Source: Straminergon stramineum (Eukaryota; Streptophyta; Bryopsida; Hypnales; Calliergonaceae). From it: a stretch of 64,000 bases of DNA. Each line of letters begins with the position of its first letter. The first letter of the stretch is position 1. A program made the translations under genes and the position numbers. The notes below the pieces were generated by a model. It had not been told where the DNA came from. It searched no databases and saw nothing but the letters and a program-made list of their open reading frames with translations. Location of the stretch: positions 15,068,501-15,132,500 of the forward strand of contig OY987269.1 in the NCBI GenBank assembly GCA_963920665.1, in the 5' to 3' direction. Of the stretch, positions 46,023 through 58,362 are shown piece by piece.

Positions 46023-46260
46023 TGTTGCGGCTACTGTGCTTTTTCCCTAAAACCTCCAATGCTGTCCAAACCGACCTCGGAGAATGTCGGAAAAAAGTGG
46101 CAGAATGGGTTGCTGGATTGTTGGAGGGAGATGGTGTGTCAGTGGGATGGGGATGGGAGATAGGCGAGGGTGACCATGGCGATGGCGGCGACGAAGCTTT
46201 CGCTACGACGGGGGATGGGGTGGGAGGCGCAGCCGAGTGGGGAAGATGACTGAAGGCGAC

Positions 46261-46313
46261 TTGGCGGGAAACTTGCATGTTAGAACGTCTGTGATTGGCG
46301 GAAGATGGCGGGA
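46261..46313 (-). promoter_or_regulatory. E2F-like sites and CCAAT box upstream of MCM2
   Basis: On the gene's strand, TTTCCCGCCAA (46271-46261) matches the E2F/DP consensus. A second core, TCCCGCCA, lies at 46313-46306, and a CCAAT box at 46298-46294. They lie about 240 to 290 bp upstream of the start codon. E2F control of MCM genes at G1/S is well established in plants and animals; that these copies are functional is inferred. Confidence 0.6.
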
Positions 46314-46731
46314 GTATTATGCCCGGGATGGGGTGAGGGGTGGATGTTCCGGGTCCGGGTATGAAGAGGAGTTGCATTTTGCTTCCCTATACTGCAGTGA
46401 TTTTTTATTTATTTGGGAGAAGTGGCCAGCTATTTCTTCAATACTCATGTGATATTTATATGAGATTTAGTTTATACTTAGGTAAAATTTGGCTAATTAT
46501 TTTAAAATATAACATAAATTTGACTATTTTGTATTTGAAATATTAAATTTTCTTTTCAAAAGATAGCCTTTGTGTATTGTGTGTAGCAAAGTGGCAAAAA
46601 TTTGTAAAAAAAATAACATTTTCTTACTTGTCACATTGAATCTAAAAGCTAAAAAATTTTTCACCATGGTGAAATATACAAGAAATGATTTTTACATGAA
46701 GATAATAGAATTTGGAAAATTTGAATTCATA

Positions 46732-47305
46732 CTCCCTCTATTCCATAATACGAGTCTCTTTAGTTTTTTTCATTTGTCCCAAACTACTTGTCCCTTTTAT
46801 TTCATATTCAATTTTAGGCTTGAAGATGATTTCTTTCATTTCTAACATTAACTAATGAAGTGAAGAACAAAAACTTTAGTTTAATATCCACTTTGTAGAT
46901 TAAAGAAAAACTGAATTATAATTGCAATTTGAAGTCAATTGGGTCAAAGACCAAAAGACACTGAATTTTTCATTTGATCTATTGAATTCCAAGCCATAGT
47001 CTTGTACAAATCTAAACACATTGAGAGGGCAATGTAGTTACCTAAATATAGAAAGTTTTCCTTGTCTACATAGCCCATATTTATTATGCATGGCACTTTG
47101 TATCTATTGTAATCTCCTACTTTCTTATCTTTTTTTTTCTTGTAATCAATAGCCACATCTACTTGTTTTCGACACTTGCAATGAGAGGACACATTACATG
47201 TATTGTAGAATCATTTGATTGTACAATATATTAAAAAAATCATTGTCAAATCCATAATACTTTCATTCCTACAAAAAAAAGACTATTATTATAGGATGGA
47301 AGGAG
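46732..47305. mobile_element. Stowaway-like (Tc1/mariner) MITE, about 574 bp
   Basis: The left end reads CTCCCTCTATTCCATAATA, and the right end is its near reverse complement (TATAGGATGGAAGGAG). Both ends are flanked by TA (46730-46731 and 47306-47307), the target duplication of this superfamily. CTCCCTC...TTCC...ATA is the well-known Stowaway terminal sequence. Between MCM2 and RPB11, it is longer than typical and may contain another insertion. Confidence 0.8.
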
Positions 47306-47307
47306 TA

Positions 47308-48869
47308 TTTGTAATCATGGACCTTGTAATTTCCTTTGGAGCCCATAACTTACATGCAAAATTAACCACTTCAATAGAGATGGCATATATTTACATTTAT
47401 CCACTGGGATGAAAATATTGGAATTTATGCACCTCAATTTTTAGATTTAGAGTAGTAAATGTATGATGAGTCTTACATTCGGGGCTTTGAGAATCTAAGA
47501 AAGACAGACAAAATGGAAGAACTAAGGTCACACTTCCTTTTACTGATGAAATCAACCATATGCTAAAATACAAATCATTTGTTATTTCTTCACATCAAAG
47601 GGGACTATTGAGTCCTCTTGGAGGAAATTTTATTAGTATAATTTTAGGAAGACGTAGATGCTTCAAGGAATTTTTTATTAATTGAGAACTTGGACGAATT
47701 TGGTAAAATATTACAATATGCAATAGAAGGTTTTCTGTATGTATTTAGTGACATGCTATTAAAATAAAATTTGAGCTCCAAATTGCATTCATGACATGCA
47801 AGTAGGGTATTACTGAATACTTTCCATCACGAGTTATCATACATGTGCTCAATTTGGATTATACCTCCACTTGTGGAACTCCATTAATAAAAGAACAAAA
47901 TCCCATTTCGAATATCAATACTTTAATTTGAGGTTTCTTTTGCAACAAGATAATCCAACTTCTTTACTTGGTTACTTTGTTCATTGTGTTCCACATCACA
48001 ATCACATGGAAGTGAAATGACTATTGTTTTGATTGCCAATGTTGGCAAGGGTAGTGTCATAAATGCCTTGAACTTGAACAAACCCATGGATGTCACAACT
48101 CAAGCATTGGGTGAGTAAGTTACATGGAGTTGATGACATTATAGTGGTGTATGTAAAAGTGATAATATAGAACTTCATATCCAAAAGAAATTCACACTTG
48201 TTAGATTATTTTTTATCACCTTCGCATGCAATGCTAACATCTTGTGAGATATCAAAGTGTAATTGCACAGGTACGAGTAAAAAGTGAGTTTTGAATTGGA
48301 TCCATGTCGTCTCCCTGAGATTTCAAACTTGTGAGAGAAAAAAAGACGTGATACTAGAGAATGAAACATTCAAGAAGTAAAAGAATAACTGCTCGCTTGA
48401 CAGTCTTTTAAGCCAAAATTAGAATTTCGGTTTTGCCTCTCTCTCTCTCTTGACGATCAGTCAACCTGAAACTAAAATTTAGGTAACAATTGTTTGCAAT
48501 TTATCGAGAGCTTTGAATCAAGGTAGTTGCAGTCTAGGATCGCTAGTCACAAGAAAAATTCTATTGAACTTGTGAGCAACTTACGAGCAACCCATGAGCA
48601 CGAGAGCACCAAATTATCTTGTTTAAGCTTCCTTAGCACTCAGTTTGATGCATTCTCAATGTCTTCTGGATGAACACAAGGCTCTTAAACACAAGGCTCA
48701 TGAAAAGTTGAGACTGGTATGAATTCCCCTCCTCTCAGAATTTCAGGCAGAAAAATCTGATATTAAGCTCATGTATGTTTTGAGATCTAAAGGTGACAGG
48801 AAGTCAATTAAATGCATAGATTTTCATCCGTCCCTAATTTCTTGATGCTCCAGGCAGCTCATTAAGTCA
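47308..48869. other. Intergenic region, no gene seen
   Basis: AT-rich sequence leading into the 3' side of the RPB11 gene. No supportable coding exon; the last few hundred bases probably include the RPB11 3' UTR. Confidence 0.45.
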
Positions 48870-50803
48870 CTAGTAATACTCCGCCTGTTTCTGGCTGGTC
48901 TCTTGCTGCAAACACAAATTGCGAAGTTTGTGTCCTGTTAGTGCTCCATTAAAATATCTGAATTATGAAAAAAAACATCCCTATCTTGATGAGAATTTAA
49001 GGGTATAATGGTATAAATAACAATTATAATGTTCTGAAGGCTTGCAATGAGCACCTCGAAGGCAGTTTTAAGATGGTCTAGCTCCTTGGTCAAATCCGTG
49101 ATGGCCATGTTGTAAGCCTGCATTGGGGATGATTGGCTGGTCGTTTGAATCTGTAGTTATCATAAGACCACGATCAGTATAGACTCACCAGAAAGCTTGA
49201 CTCTTCGTGCCAGAGATTGAGAGAGGCAGTATTTAAAAAATTCAAGAAATTACGACACCCAAACTACAACGTGTGCACCAAATACAATTCTTAAATAATC
49301 AAACTAAGCATCAAACCGTGAAAATACCAAATCTCTAAAGTCAGAGCAGTACATCCCTAAACCCCCGACACAATCATGCATGTGCAAACCCCTTGTTGAA
49401 ATAGCATTAAATAATACAACAGTAGCCAGGTTGTTGTTTCAACCAGGCGTGAGGTTGAATCCCGGTAGAAATAGCATGCCAATATTGTCATTTTGATACT
49501 TTCATTTGTTCAGCATTTCAACAGGGGATTTGCAACTTCATATTGCCCTTGTGATATATCCATTGATAGATATAGTTCAACAGGAGGACTGCTCAGAGTG
49601 TGGTATTGAGTTGAGAAACGTCAATTAACCTTCACCACAATCTTGTATTCAAGAGGATGCGGCAGCTTGTACCCAGCGAACAACACATTTGGGTCCCGAT
49701 GTAGTTGCCTGTAGCAGCTCTTGCAGACAATCCAGAATCAGTTTGAAAAACACCAATTCTTCAATTGATCGTATGATGAAATTATAATTCAGATGGGGTC
49801 ATATTTTATTTTAGAATCGAAGAACTACACGACATACTAAAAAATAATTAAAATTCAACCAAACGAAATCACTTGTCAAAATTCTTGAGAAAAAACACGA
49901 GGTACAATGATCCTTTTTAGGGGTTGGCTAAAGCCCTATATGAGGGGAACACAGCAATGTGCATTGTACACTGTGCACCATGCAGTATAATTTGTTGTGT
50001 TCAATGCACATAGTCGTGCACCCAGTAGGTTATATTTTATGCTGTACCCAGCGTTCCCAGTACCGGGATTTTGCCGCTTCCAAAATGCGCATGATTATAT
50101 GGAATTCTGTTGCATTCTGACAATCCATAAAGCAGTAGTGTCACGCCTTGTGTGCGCCCATTCCCTAGGGTTTGGTGATAGAATTGAAGATGTCTTATGC
50201 GAAATTGAGAGTATGCAAAATCAAAGACACCAGGGTGTTCAACAACAGCAGCTCGCTCCGCAGCAAACAAATATTGACAAGGGAACGAGCTTCTCTACAA
50301 AATTTCTGCAGTGGATAGAGTCAATAATCCCAGAACATGACTTTTAAATCACACACAATGCTTACAGAATCTCCCTCACCTATACCCACCCAAAACCTCA
50401 GCTACCGTCCTTCCCATGCAAATCAAAATTCCACAAAAATTGAATTAACCACCTTTAATTGATACATACTCTCAAGAACCACCCGCATCAATTCTCAAGA
50501 AGCAGGGCGATTAGTGCTCATACATGCGGAGAACGTTTCCGATGGTGTGATCCTCCCGCTGAAGCGTAAAAGTCGCCGCATTCATCACTTTCATGTCCCT
50601 CTCGTATCCCACTCTGCCAACAGCCGAAACTCGAAACAGATTAACCATCGCACAATTCGGTCGACAATTCCAAGGCAGCACGAATTGCGTACCTACGTCG
50701 AATTACGAATTGGGGATTCAACGACATTTGAGATTGTCAACTGGACTTACTTTTTATCGCCCTCGGGCACCACGAAGCGCTCATACCGATCGGGAGCATT
50801 CAT
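48870..50803 (-). CDS. RPB11: RNA polymerase II subunit RPB11, five exons
   Basis: Exons 50803-50751, 50613-50524, 49708-49630, 49150-49055 and 48905-48870 join in phase to 117 residues, the usual plant length (about 116). The N terminus is [15 protein letters not shown], as in plant and animal RPB11. The [11 protein letters not shown] motif (37-47), the [17 protein letters not shown] block (51-67) and the SPMQAYN..I.DL..ELDHLK helix follow. RPB11 pairs with RPB3, in the way the two alpha subunits of bacterial polymerase pair, to start assembly of polymerase II in the nucleus. The intron 3 donor, AAG then GTTAAT, is weaker than the others but required for the frame. The last exon has only 11 codons before the stop. 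Confidence 0.95.
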
Positions 50804-51101
50804 TTTGTAAAGATTGCTGATGTATATCAAGAATTGAAGCTGTGAATGCGCGCCTGAACTGAATCGGGTGAGTGGTTTAAATTGAATTGCAAATTCAAAA
50901 CCTGGCCGGAAGTAATCACAAGTGGCGATTGACTGACAGTTTGCGCTGTGAATTTTCGTGGGTACGTCCGCGTCTGTCAGTTGCGCAAGAAATGTAACGC
51001 TTGCAAGAAGTGACGGAGCTTGAGAAATAACTGCAAGACTTGGACTGAAGCCATGCATGCATGGTGGGTAAGGGAACTGACGTGTAAGTCAGTTGAAATG
51101 A

Positions 51102-51114
51102 GGGTTTAGGGTTT
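51102..51114 (-). promoter_or_regulatory. Telo-box (AAACCCTAAACCC) upstream of RPB11
   Basis: On the gene's strand the sequence reads AAACCCTAAACCC, about 300 bp upstream of the start codon. This interstitial telomere motif is frequent in promoters and 5' regions of plant genes for translation and other growth-linked functions. Its effect here is inferred. Confidence 0.45.
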
Positions 51115-52790
51115 AACGCTGCTGAGAACGCAACACGTCCTGTAGATGACGTCACATAAGACTGCAGGATGAAAAAACAATTTTTTTCATCCAATTGTTT
51201 TTTTGAAAGTTGTTTGCTTACATTTTCGGAGAATATTATTGCAAATTTTCTCAGTATGATATTATCGACTTTGCTAAAGAAGAAGATGTTTAATTCACCA
51301 ATCACCTTTGTACACTAAATAGGGGTATTAAGGGGACCAAAAAATTATAGGGAGTGATTGTGGAAAATTGTAGATGTTTGAAACATGATGTACATGCCCT
51401 GGACACTTCAATAACTACTGATGTATAATAAAGGTAGATATTTATATAGTGTGAAATGTTCATTAATTAGTATGGGTTCCCTCAATACCCCTATTCAATG
51501 TAGTGTATTTTAGCCATTTCTTGCTATTTACTCTTAATGTGAAATGATATTTTTTGAATCTGAATTTAACTTATGAAATGAAGTTTATCAAGTGCAATTT
51601 CTACTCCCATTCAAATTTTTCAAAAAAAATCAAATTTCCATATTTTATGGCAATATGAAGTTTAGACCTAAAACCATAATATTTTGATTTTCTACTCTTA
51701 GAGTGATATCGTAACTTTGGTTTATCACATGATGTTATATTTAAAACTATAATATACATCTATAGTGAACTTTTCAGATTTTTTGAGGTGCAATATAATA
51801 ATCCAAATTGGGAGTGGCATATATCATTAGATTTGATTTAGCATGAATACCAAAAAAATTCACTACTATATACCTTGATTCATGTATCTTCTTTATCTAA
51901 TACACAAATAACATTATGTTGAATCCAAAATTGGGTTTCTTAGACTTTGAAAGGTAATGGCTTGGTGAATCCTTTAGAAAATAAGGAAATAAAATGATTT
52001 AGGCAATTTGGGAGAGCAATAGGATTAATAGTCATATATATTATCCAATGGTTAAGGTTGGGATCCCATCTCAAACATTCATTTTTTTTTCTATTAAAAA
52101 AAAGGTTTGTTGGATGCTACAAATAGAAATATTACACAATACTTCTTTCTCCCATACAAAGAGAGTTTAGAAAAAAAATTAATTGACAATTATATTTTAA
52201 AATATCTTTGCTAACTTTAACTACTCATTATGGTTAGTATTAGCTGTGTAAAATGTTGTGGATGAAATTTGGTTTGCATATCTTTTGGCTTAGCAAACTA
52301 ACATAAGATAAGCTGCATCCACAATTATTTTCTAGCAATGGAGCATAATTATTATTACTATACATAAATTATTGTTTTATTGATAAGTGAAGAGGGTTTC
52401 AATGCACTTTAGCATGTGCTATTTGGACACCATGTGAATTAGTTAAGAAATTTCAAAATATTATATGTTGATGGATTGAAATTGAAATTTAGCTCTCTCA
52501 CGCTCTTTGTATTTGATTTTATACAATTTGTATTATCACTATCTAGATTTTAATGTCATTTTTTGGTTTAATTGTAAGTTGGTTTTGTATTCTAAATATT
52601 GATAATTATGGGTGCACATTCTTTAAATGTCAAATTAAAGCATTGAGTATCAATGACTTAACAGAATTGACATTTATTGCACTGACTATAGACATTTTAT
52701 AATTTGTGAAAAATCTAAGGAATTTATGTATCTTGATTTTGAAATCTTGGTATCATAATAATTTGTATTGCATTTTGGGCATTGTCACAA
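51115..52790. other. Intergenic region, no gene seen
   Basis: AT-rich DNA between the RPB11 promoter and the next MITE. No gene, RNA gene or clear repeat boundary was recognised. Confidence 0.45.
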
Positions 52791-53721
52791 TTAAACCCTT
52801 AAGGTCCTTGACTATGTTTTCACCCAAAACACTCCAAAAATGTCATTTCTAGTACAAGTACTAAACGTGGAAAAAAACTCATTTTTGGTTATATAGAACC
52901 AAAGGATCTTGTAGTAAGCTGGTTTGAAAAGATGTGGAAAAAATTTCAGAAATTTTCATCACATGGATTGCAAGATATTAGCAATCAAATTGACAAAAAT
53001 CCTTTTTCTGGCCCTGCGAAAAATTGGGTAGCTACACTTCACAAGCTCACATTTGGGCGAAAAATGTCCCAAATGGTGGTGCTTCTTTGGATTCATTCTT
53101 CAAGGCAAGTTGTCTACATGCTTGAAAATTTTAGATCATTTGGAATTATACAACATATAGGAGAAAATAGTAAGTAGAAAGAAGTAGAGAATGATTCAAA
53201 ATATAAAATTGTTATGAAATTAGTTATGGAACTGAAAAATGACAATTCCAATGGTTGAAATTTTGTAATAAACAATCTACATCCTATAATTTTATTACAT
53301 TCAAAAAATATTGACAAATTGAGTAAAACAAAGGACTTCAAAGTTTTTTATAGAGTAGAGAATCCATAACTATCCACAAACTAAAACTACTCATAACTTT
53401 CGACTCATTGATCAAAATGGAATGACTCAAAGCTTTCCACTTACATATAACTCTAGAAAACCAATTTCTGATTTTTATTTTTGAAAAAAGTGATTTTTTC
53501 TCATCTGCCTAGACTGCCCGCTTGGGGAAAAAAGTAACATCTTAGACGATAACTTTTGATTCATATTTCCAAATGTCATGAAATTTAATACATATGAAAG
53601 ATATTCCTCATCCCCAACGTCTATTAAAATTTCAACCTAAAATATGAAAGTCTCCAATCACAAATACCTACCCCAAATTTTTGTGTTGCCAAAAAACGCA
53701 TATTAGTCCTTCAGGGGTTAA
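52791..53721. mobile_element. TTAA-type MITE, about 931 bp
   Basis: TTAA then ACCCTTAAGGTCC at the left; GTCCTTCAGGGG then TTAA at the right. The inverted repeats are short and imperfect. The interior is AT-rich. Only one modest open frame (52932-53177, plus) is present and it resembles no protein I know. Confidence 0.55.
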
Positions 53722-54450
53722 ATAATCATGTTTTACCTATTATCACGTCTGCAATCCTCAAATTTTAGTTTTTTAGAAAATTATCCAAACTTTTAACTAT
53801 CCCTCATAGGAAAAATCATCTTCAAGAGTATCTCCTTCCAAATAGCAATTAAAAAATATTGGATTTAAAAAAATAAAAATGTACTACTAAAACTATAACT
53901 TCCTATATAGTTTTCTTTGGGCCTCACAAAATTGCATATTTGTCTACTCCAGGAAATTCTATCCTTTTTTTCTACAAAGATTTCATTGAATTAGAATCAA
54001 TTAAATAAACAACCTTTTTGTTCACTCTAAATTGATTACAAATATTTGAAGATGCAAAATGTACAAGTCTATAACCATAATCTAGGCAGTGCCTAAAACC
54101 ATTTGATTCACATCGAGAAATGACATCGGTAGTATCAAAACATGTCCTAAAGAAAAAGTTAAAACCAAAAAAAAGTACTAAAAAAATTTGGCACCCCCTT
54201 GTAAGGTCCCCACCTCCACGTCACTACAAACAGAGTGGCATTCTTTATCCCAAATGGCCTCCAATTCTACCTTACAATTGTCTTTTTAATGTTCACCATT
54301 TTGTGTATCCTCTCTATTTAGTTTCCCTTCAAAAGTAGGGGTCCTTCCACATTTCCAAGGGGCTAGAACTAGATGTAGTTACCTTATAATAAAATGACCC
54401 ATGTTTTGATGAGACAGGCTTTCACTGGACATATAGGTGGAGATGCTTAG

Positions 54451-54470
54451 AAGGGTTAATATTAACCCTT
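54451..54470. repeat. 20-bp perfect palindrome of two facing TTAA-element ends
   Basis: AAGGGTTAATATTAACCCTT is its own reverse complement. It looks like the right end (GGG-TTAA) of one element against the left end (TTAA-CCC) of another, with two bases between. Confidence 0.75.
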
Positions 54471-55960
54471 GAAGGACACTAAGGTCAAAAAGGAGTCAAC
54501 AAATGACTTCATTTTTCACTGTAGACACCAAAAAAAATGCACCTATTGGTTCAATAATCAAAGCAAATTTTGGTGACTACCTATCTCATAGGACCACATC
54601 TTTTAGGGGATAATCATTGGGAGTTTTTTTTTGGAATCTCTCACTCAGTGCTTTGCTTCAAAATGGAAAGAAATAGGAGAATCTTTGCAACAATCCCACC
54701 AATCATTAATTTTGTTGTCAAGTGAACCATGCAGTTGCTATTTTTAGGGTTAGCATGCGGCAAGCACAGCATATAAGAATTGGGCATCTGAATCAAATAA
54801 GAATGGCACCCAACTAACTTTGTAACTTACTCTGCTCGACATGTCCAGGTGCAGTGCACCTAGCAACGACAAGGATGCCGGTGGGGGTGGGGCCCACAAC
54901 TCAGGGACCAATGAAAATCAGGCTTTTCGGCTGGCCTCTGGAATGCTTATCTCTGCATCCGATAAGGACATCGGATTCCAAGCTTGTCATCAAGATTCTT
55001 GGCCTAAAATGTACACGGTATGGACATGAGAGTCGAGCACCAATAATCATGAGTGGTTTTTTTACGCACGATTTTTTGCCGTTTGGTTATACACAAAAGG
55101 CATTGGTTTTGTTTTTTTCAAAGGAAAATTTTTCATTTTTTTCAATCAAAATAGCATGATTACTGTTATATTTTAAGACCAATAGCCAAATTTTACCTAG
55201 GTATCACATACACTAAATAGCGAAATTAGGGTGCCTTAACAATTAGGTTGCCTTACCTTGAGAAAGTTACTTCGCAAGTCATCTAAGTCAACAAAAATAA
55301 CTTCTATAAGTTATATATTTCTATTTGTAGGTTTACGATTCCCATTTACAGCAATACTTGATTCAAAAGTAGTGCATTCTTTCATAATAATAGTAAAGAT
55401 TTATATAGTATCAAATGTGGAGAAATTAGTGTGGGGCAACCAAATGTCACTATTTAGTGCAATTTTGATGTAGATATCACCAAGTGTCGCTCAAGTATCA
55501 CATGAGTATTGAAGAAATAGCTAGCTACTTCTCTAAAATGATAAATTAAAACATTGGTAATCATCACCAACAAAATTCAAAGTTGATTCATAAGAATGTC
55601 TATGGAATACATATTAAAAGAATCTATAAATATTTTCTTGTATGTCGACAAGACCTAACAAAAAGTGATCCATAAAATAAACAACATTCACTTGTTGAGA
55701 GGGGAGTCCAAAAGGGGGCCCAAAATATCTCCTTAAAGTTGGGTATGGGGCATGTTGCTTGTCCCAAGTGTGTGCAATCAAAGCACGCAAAAGTGAATAG
55801 TGCTTTGACTTTGTAGCCTAAATGTGGTGCTCGGCAAGCCATATCTACTATTGAAGTGGGTCTAGTACATTTGAAACATTCCAAATGCAAAAAATTACCT
55901 TTTATCATCAATTCTCTCAAAACGAAGCCTAAAGGGCTTAGCTTATGGTTTAAGGGTTAA
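54462..55960. mobile_element. Possible long TTAA-type element
   Basis: The left end is TTAA then CCCTTGAAGGAC; a matching right end (GGTTTAAGGG then TTAA) lies at 55948-55960. If they belong together, the element is about 1.5 kb. Its right portion (55640-55925) matches a repeat at 1540-1840. The pairing of the two ends is uncertain. Confidence 0.35.
55640..55925. repeat. Dispersed repeat, diverged copy of 1540-1840
   Basis: Shares TCTCCTTAAAGTTGGG, the GTGAATAGTGCTTTG block, the GGCAAGCCATAT block and TTCTCTCAAAAC with the copy near the left edge of the window, in the same order and orientation. Confidence 0.55.
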
Positions 55961-58362
55961 GAATATTGCATTGCAAGAACCATATGTAGATGCTTAGTTG
56001 GAAAATTCCATGATGAAGTTCTTGTTGACAATTGTGGTGACCTAAACTTATAGAATGAAACCGTGTAGACAAAAATTGTAATGGTACTTTGTACGGTTGC
56101 TCTTTTGTGTAAATTCAAGGGAGACCAGATGGGAGTTGAAGATTCAATATCAATACCATTGTTAGAATTGACATGTTTCAAATCCATTTTAGAACTTTGA
56201 ATAATTTTGATTTCCTTTCCATCATGTATTCATTCTTCTATTCAATAATGTTTTAAAGAATGTAAGTAAAAAAATTGATATTTTTTCCCTACATTCTCAA
56301 CTAAATTATCCACCATAAAGATTTAAAACTTAAAACTTTGTAGTGTAGCATTTTTTTAAAGAAGATTCAAAGTCTAAAATCCTAGCATAGTGAGGTGCTC
56401 AAAACCCTACTACTTTTCATTTTGAGCATTGATATCTTACAAACCATATAGTCAAAGTTTATGAAAAAATTTGTGTACATTCTCATAAAATTTTTATACA
56501 AGATCTTATAGTTGGGTATGTAAAAAAGGATTTTTTTCATTATAGCTCTTTGTAATAGAGATGAAAATTTTGGAATGTTTTTGGTGAAATCAAGGGTGAA
56601 ATACAATCTTGGAAATTTACGGATTAGCAATAGAAAATGTGCTCAAAGGTTTAGTTAGACAATTTTAGATGTATTTACTTCATAACATCTGTTGTCAAGG
56701 AGTTCAACATATACCAAATGTGGATGATAAGTATTCCATGCCCCTCCAAATATTCTCCTAGTATTTGGATTCTAGTCGGATAAGTAATGATCCTTCAAAT
56801 CAAAGTGTAGTTAGGTTTATCTTTCATTCTACTTGATGATTGGTCAATTGACTATTTACAAGAAACATTTGTTATGCAAGGGGCGAATACAAAAAGTTTG
56901 AGGGTTGTGTAAAATTTAAGCTTGTCAAATTTTAAGACCAACCTAGTAAGGATGTTGCACCAAGTGCTTTAGAAATTCAAGTTTTTTTGGCAACATTCCA
57001 TCCAAGTCCATCCAAGTCTAGGTGGGAGATTTACCAAATCCTTATGATTACAATAAGCGATGTAACCCAAATGGATCAATAAATTTAAACATAGCATAAA
57101 CACCCATCTTCATCTTGCAGTCATTCTCTACATGAGCAATTTGTAAAAATCCCAAAAGTTTCCTCTGGGGTAGATCAACTTAAATATTTTTGGCAATAAA
57201 TCTCCAAAACTTGACTAAGCCAAGATGCTACGACAAGTGTATTGAATTTTTTTAAAAAAAAATTGGGTAAAAGAGATCACCCATTTAAAAACAACTTCCC
57301 ATTCTCATAGGTTAGGTTGCTTTATTTTTTGACTAGCTCTAGTATAAGTGACAACTCATGTACAACAAGACCAATAGAAGCAACAAAAATGTCCAAGAGG
57401 TGTACATTGAAAGCATATGATGATCACAACATGTACATTGAAAGCCACAATGATCACTTACATCGATTTTGTACCCATCCCATGGTTGAAAATAGTTTTG
57501 CCTACATATCAAGAATTGAACAAACAACATCTTCATAAAAAACCCATAGTAATTCTGTTTTTGAAGAAAAAAATGTATAAGAATTATGAAATCCTTCTTA
57601 AATCTATTTCTCTACATGGGGAAATTTTTTCCTCAACCTTCCCCTTGCCGCATATACGCAGATAGGCAAAATTGCTTAAGTGGTCAGAAATGGGTGATAA
57701 TCTAGATAGCATTTCGCAACTCCATCGAAGCCACGGCCAAGAATTCGCCAAATTACAGTAGCCTAAACTGCATGTAACCCAAGTGGATCTGTCGAAGTTA
57801 AAAATAGCAGTCTTCATCATGACCGACCTGTAAGAATTCCAAAACTTTTGGCTGGTGCAGATGCGGCTCTTCCACTGACTGAGCATAAACCTCTGCAGAA
57901 TCGGCAACATCAGGAACAGAAGAATCAAGGACTCATAAACAGTGATGGCGAAGCCGATGGTCACCACAAGCCTACAAATCCCATCCTCCTCTTCTGCCAC
58001 GAACTTCCTCTCCTACAAATTCGATTTTATCATCTCACTTGCACTTGCAGTTGCACTCAGTAGTGAGTGCATCATCATTCAGTCCAAAATGATTTCCTCA
58101 CTTAAATTACTTTAGTCCCAATCTGCCCTTTCACCAGTTTCCTGATACGATTTTTTTCACAGCACATGGTTTTGCACTCCGCCAGTGAGAACGCATTGCA
58201 TGTAAGCTTACCACCGTTTCCAAAGTTTGCATCCCCTCATCAGCACTGCTGTTCATTGTATCTTAGCTTTCGCACAGCCTTGCATCTTTTTGCACAGGTT
58301 TTTGCTGCTTGGGGAGCAGCTGTGGTGTTTAGGGGTTGGAGCAGTCACTGCGAGGATTCTCA
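55961..58362. other. Intergenic region upstream of GSH1, with a duplicated block
   Basis: A block at about 57052-57160 resembles 57765-57850 (GTAACCCAA.TGGATC, then an A-rich stretch, then CTTCATC, then AAAA(C/G)TTT). It is an old repeat or duplication. The minus-strand open frame at 57832-58000 encodes one clear hydrophobic segment (LVVTIGFAITVYESLILLFL) but has no ATG. The last 300 bp should contain the GSH1 promoter and 5' UTR; I identify no specific motif. Confidence 0.4.

Noticed and set aside
49430..49475. tRNA-like B box (GAGGTTGAATCCCGG)
   Set aside because: No A box, acceptor stem or anticodon arm could be placed; it lies in an RPB11 intron.
49997..50347. 116-codon plus-strand open frame inside RPB11 intron 2
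   Set aside because: It has no ATG at its start, lies antisense within an intron of a well-supported gene, and resembles no family I know.
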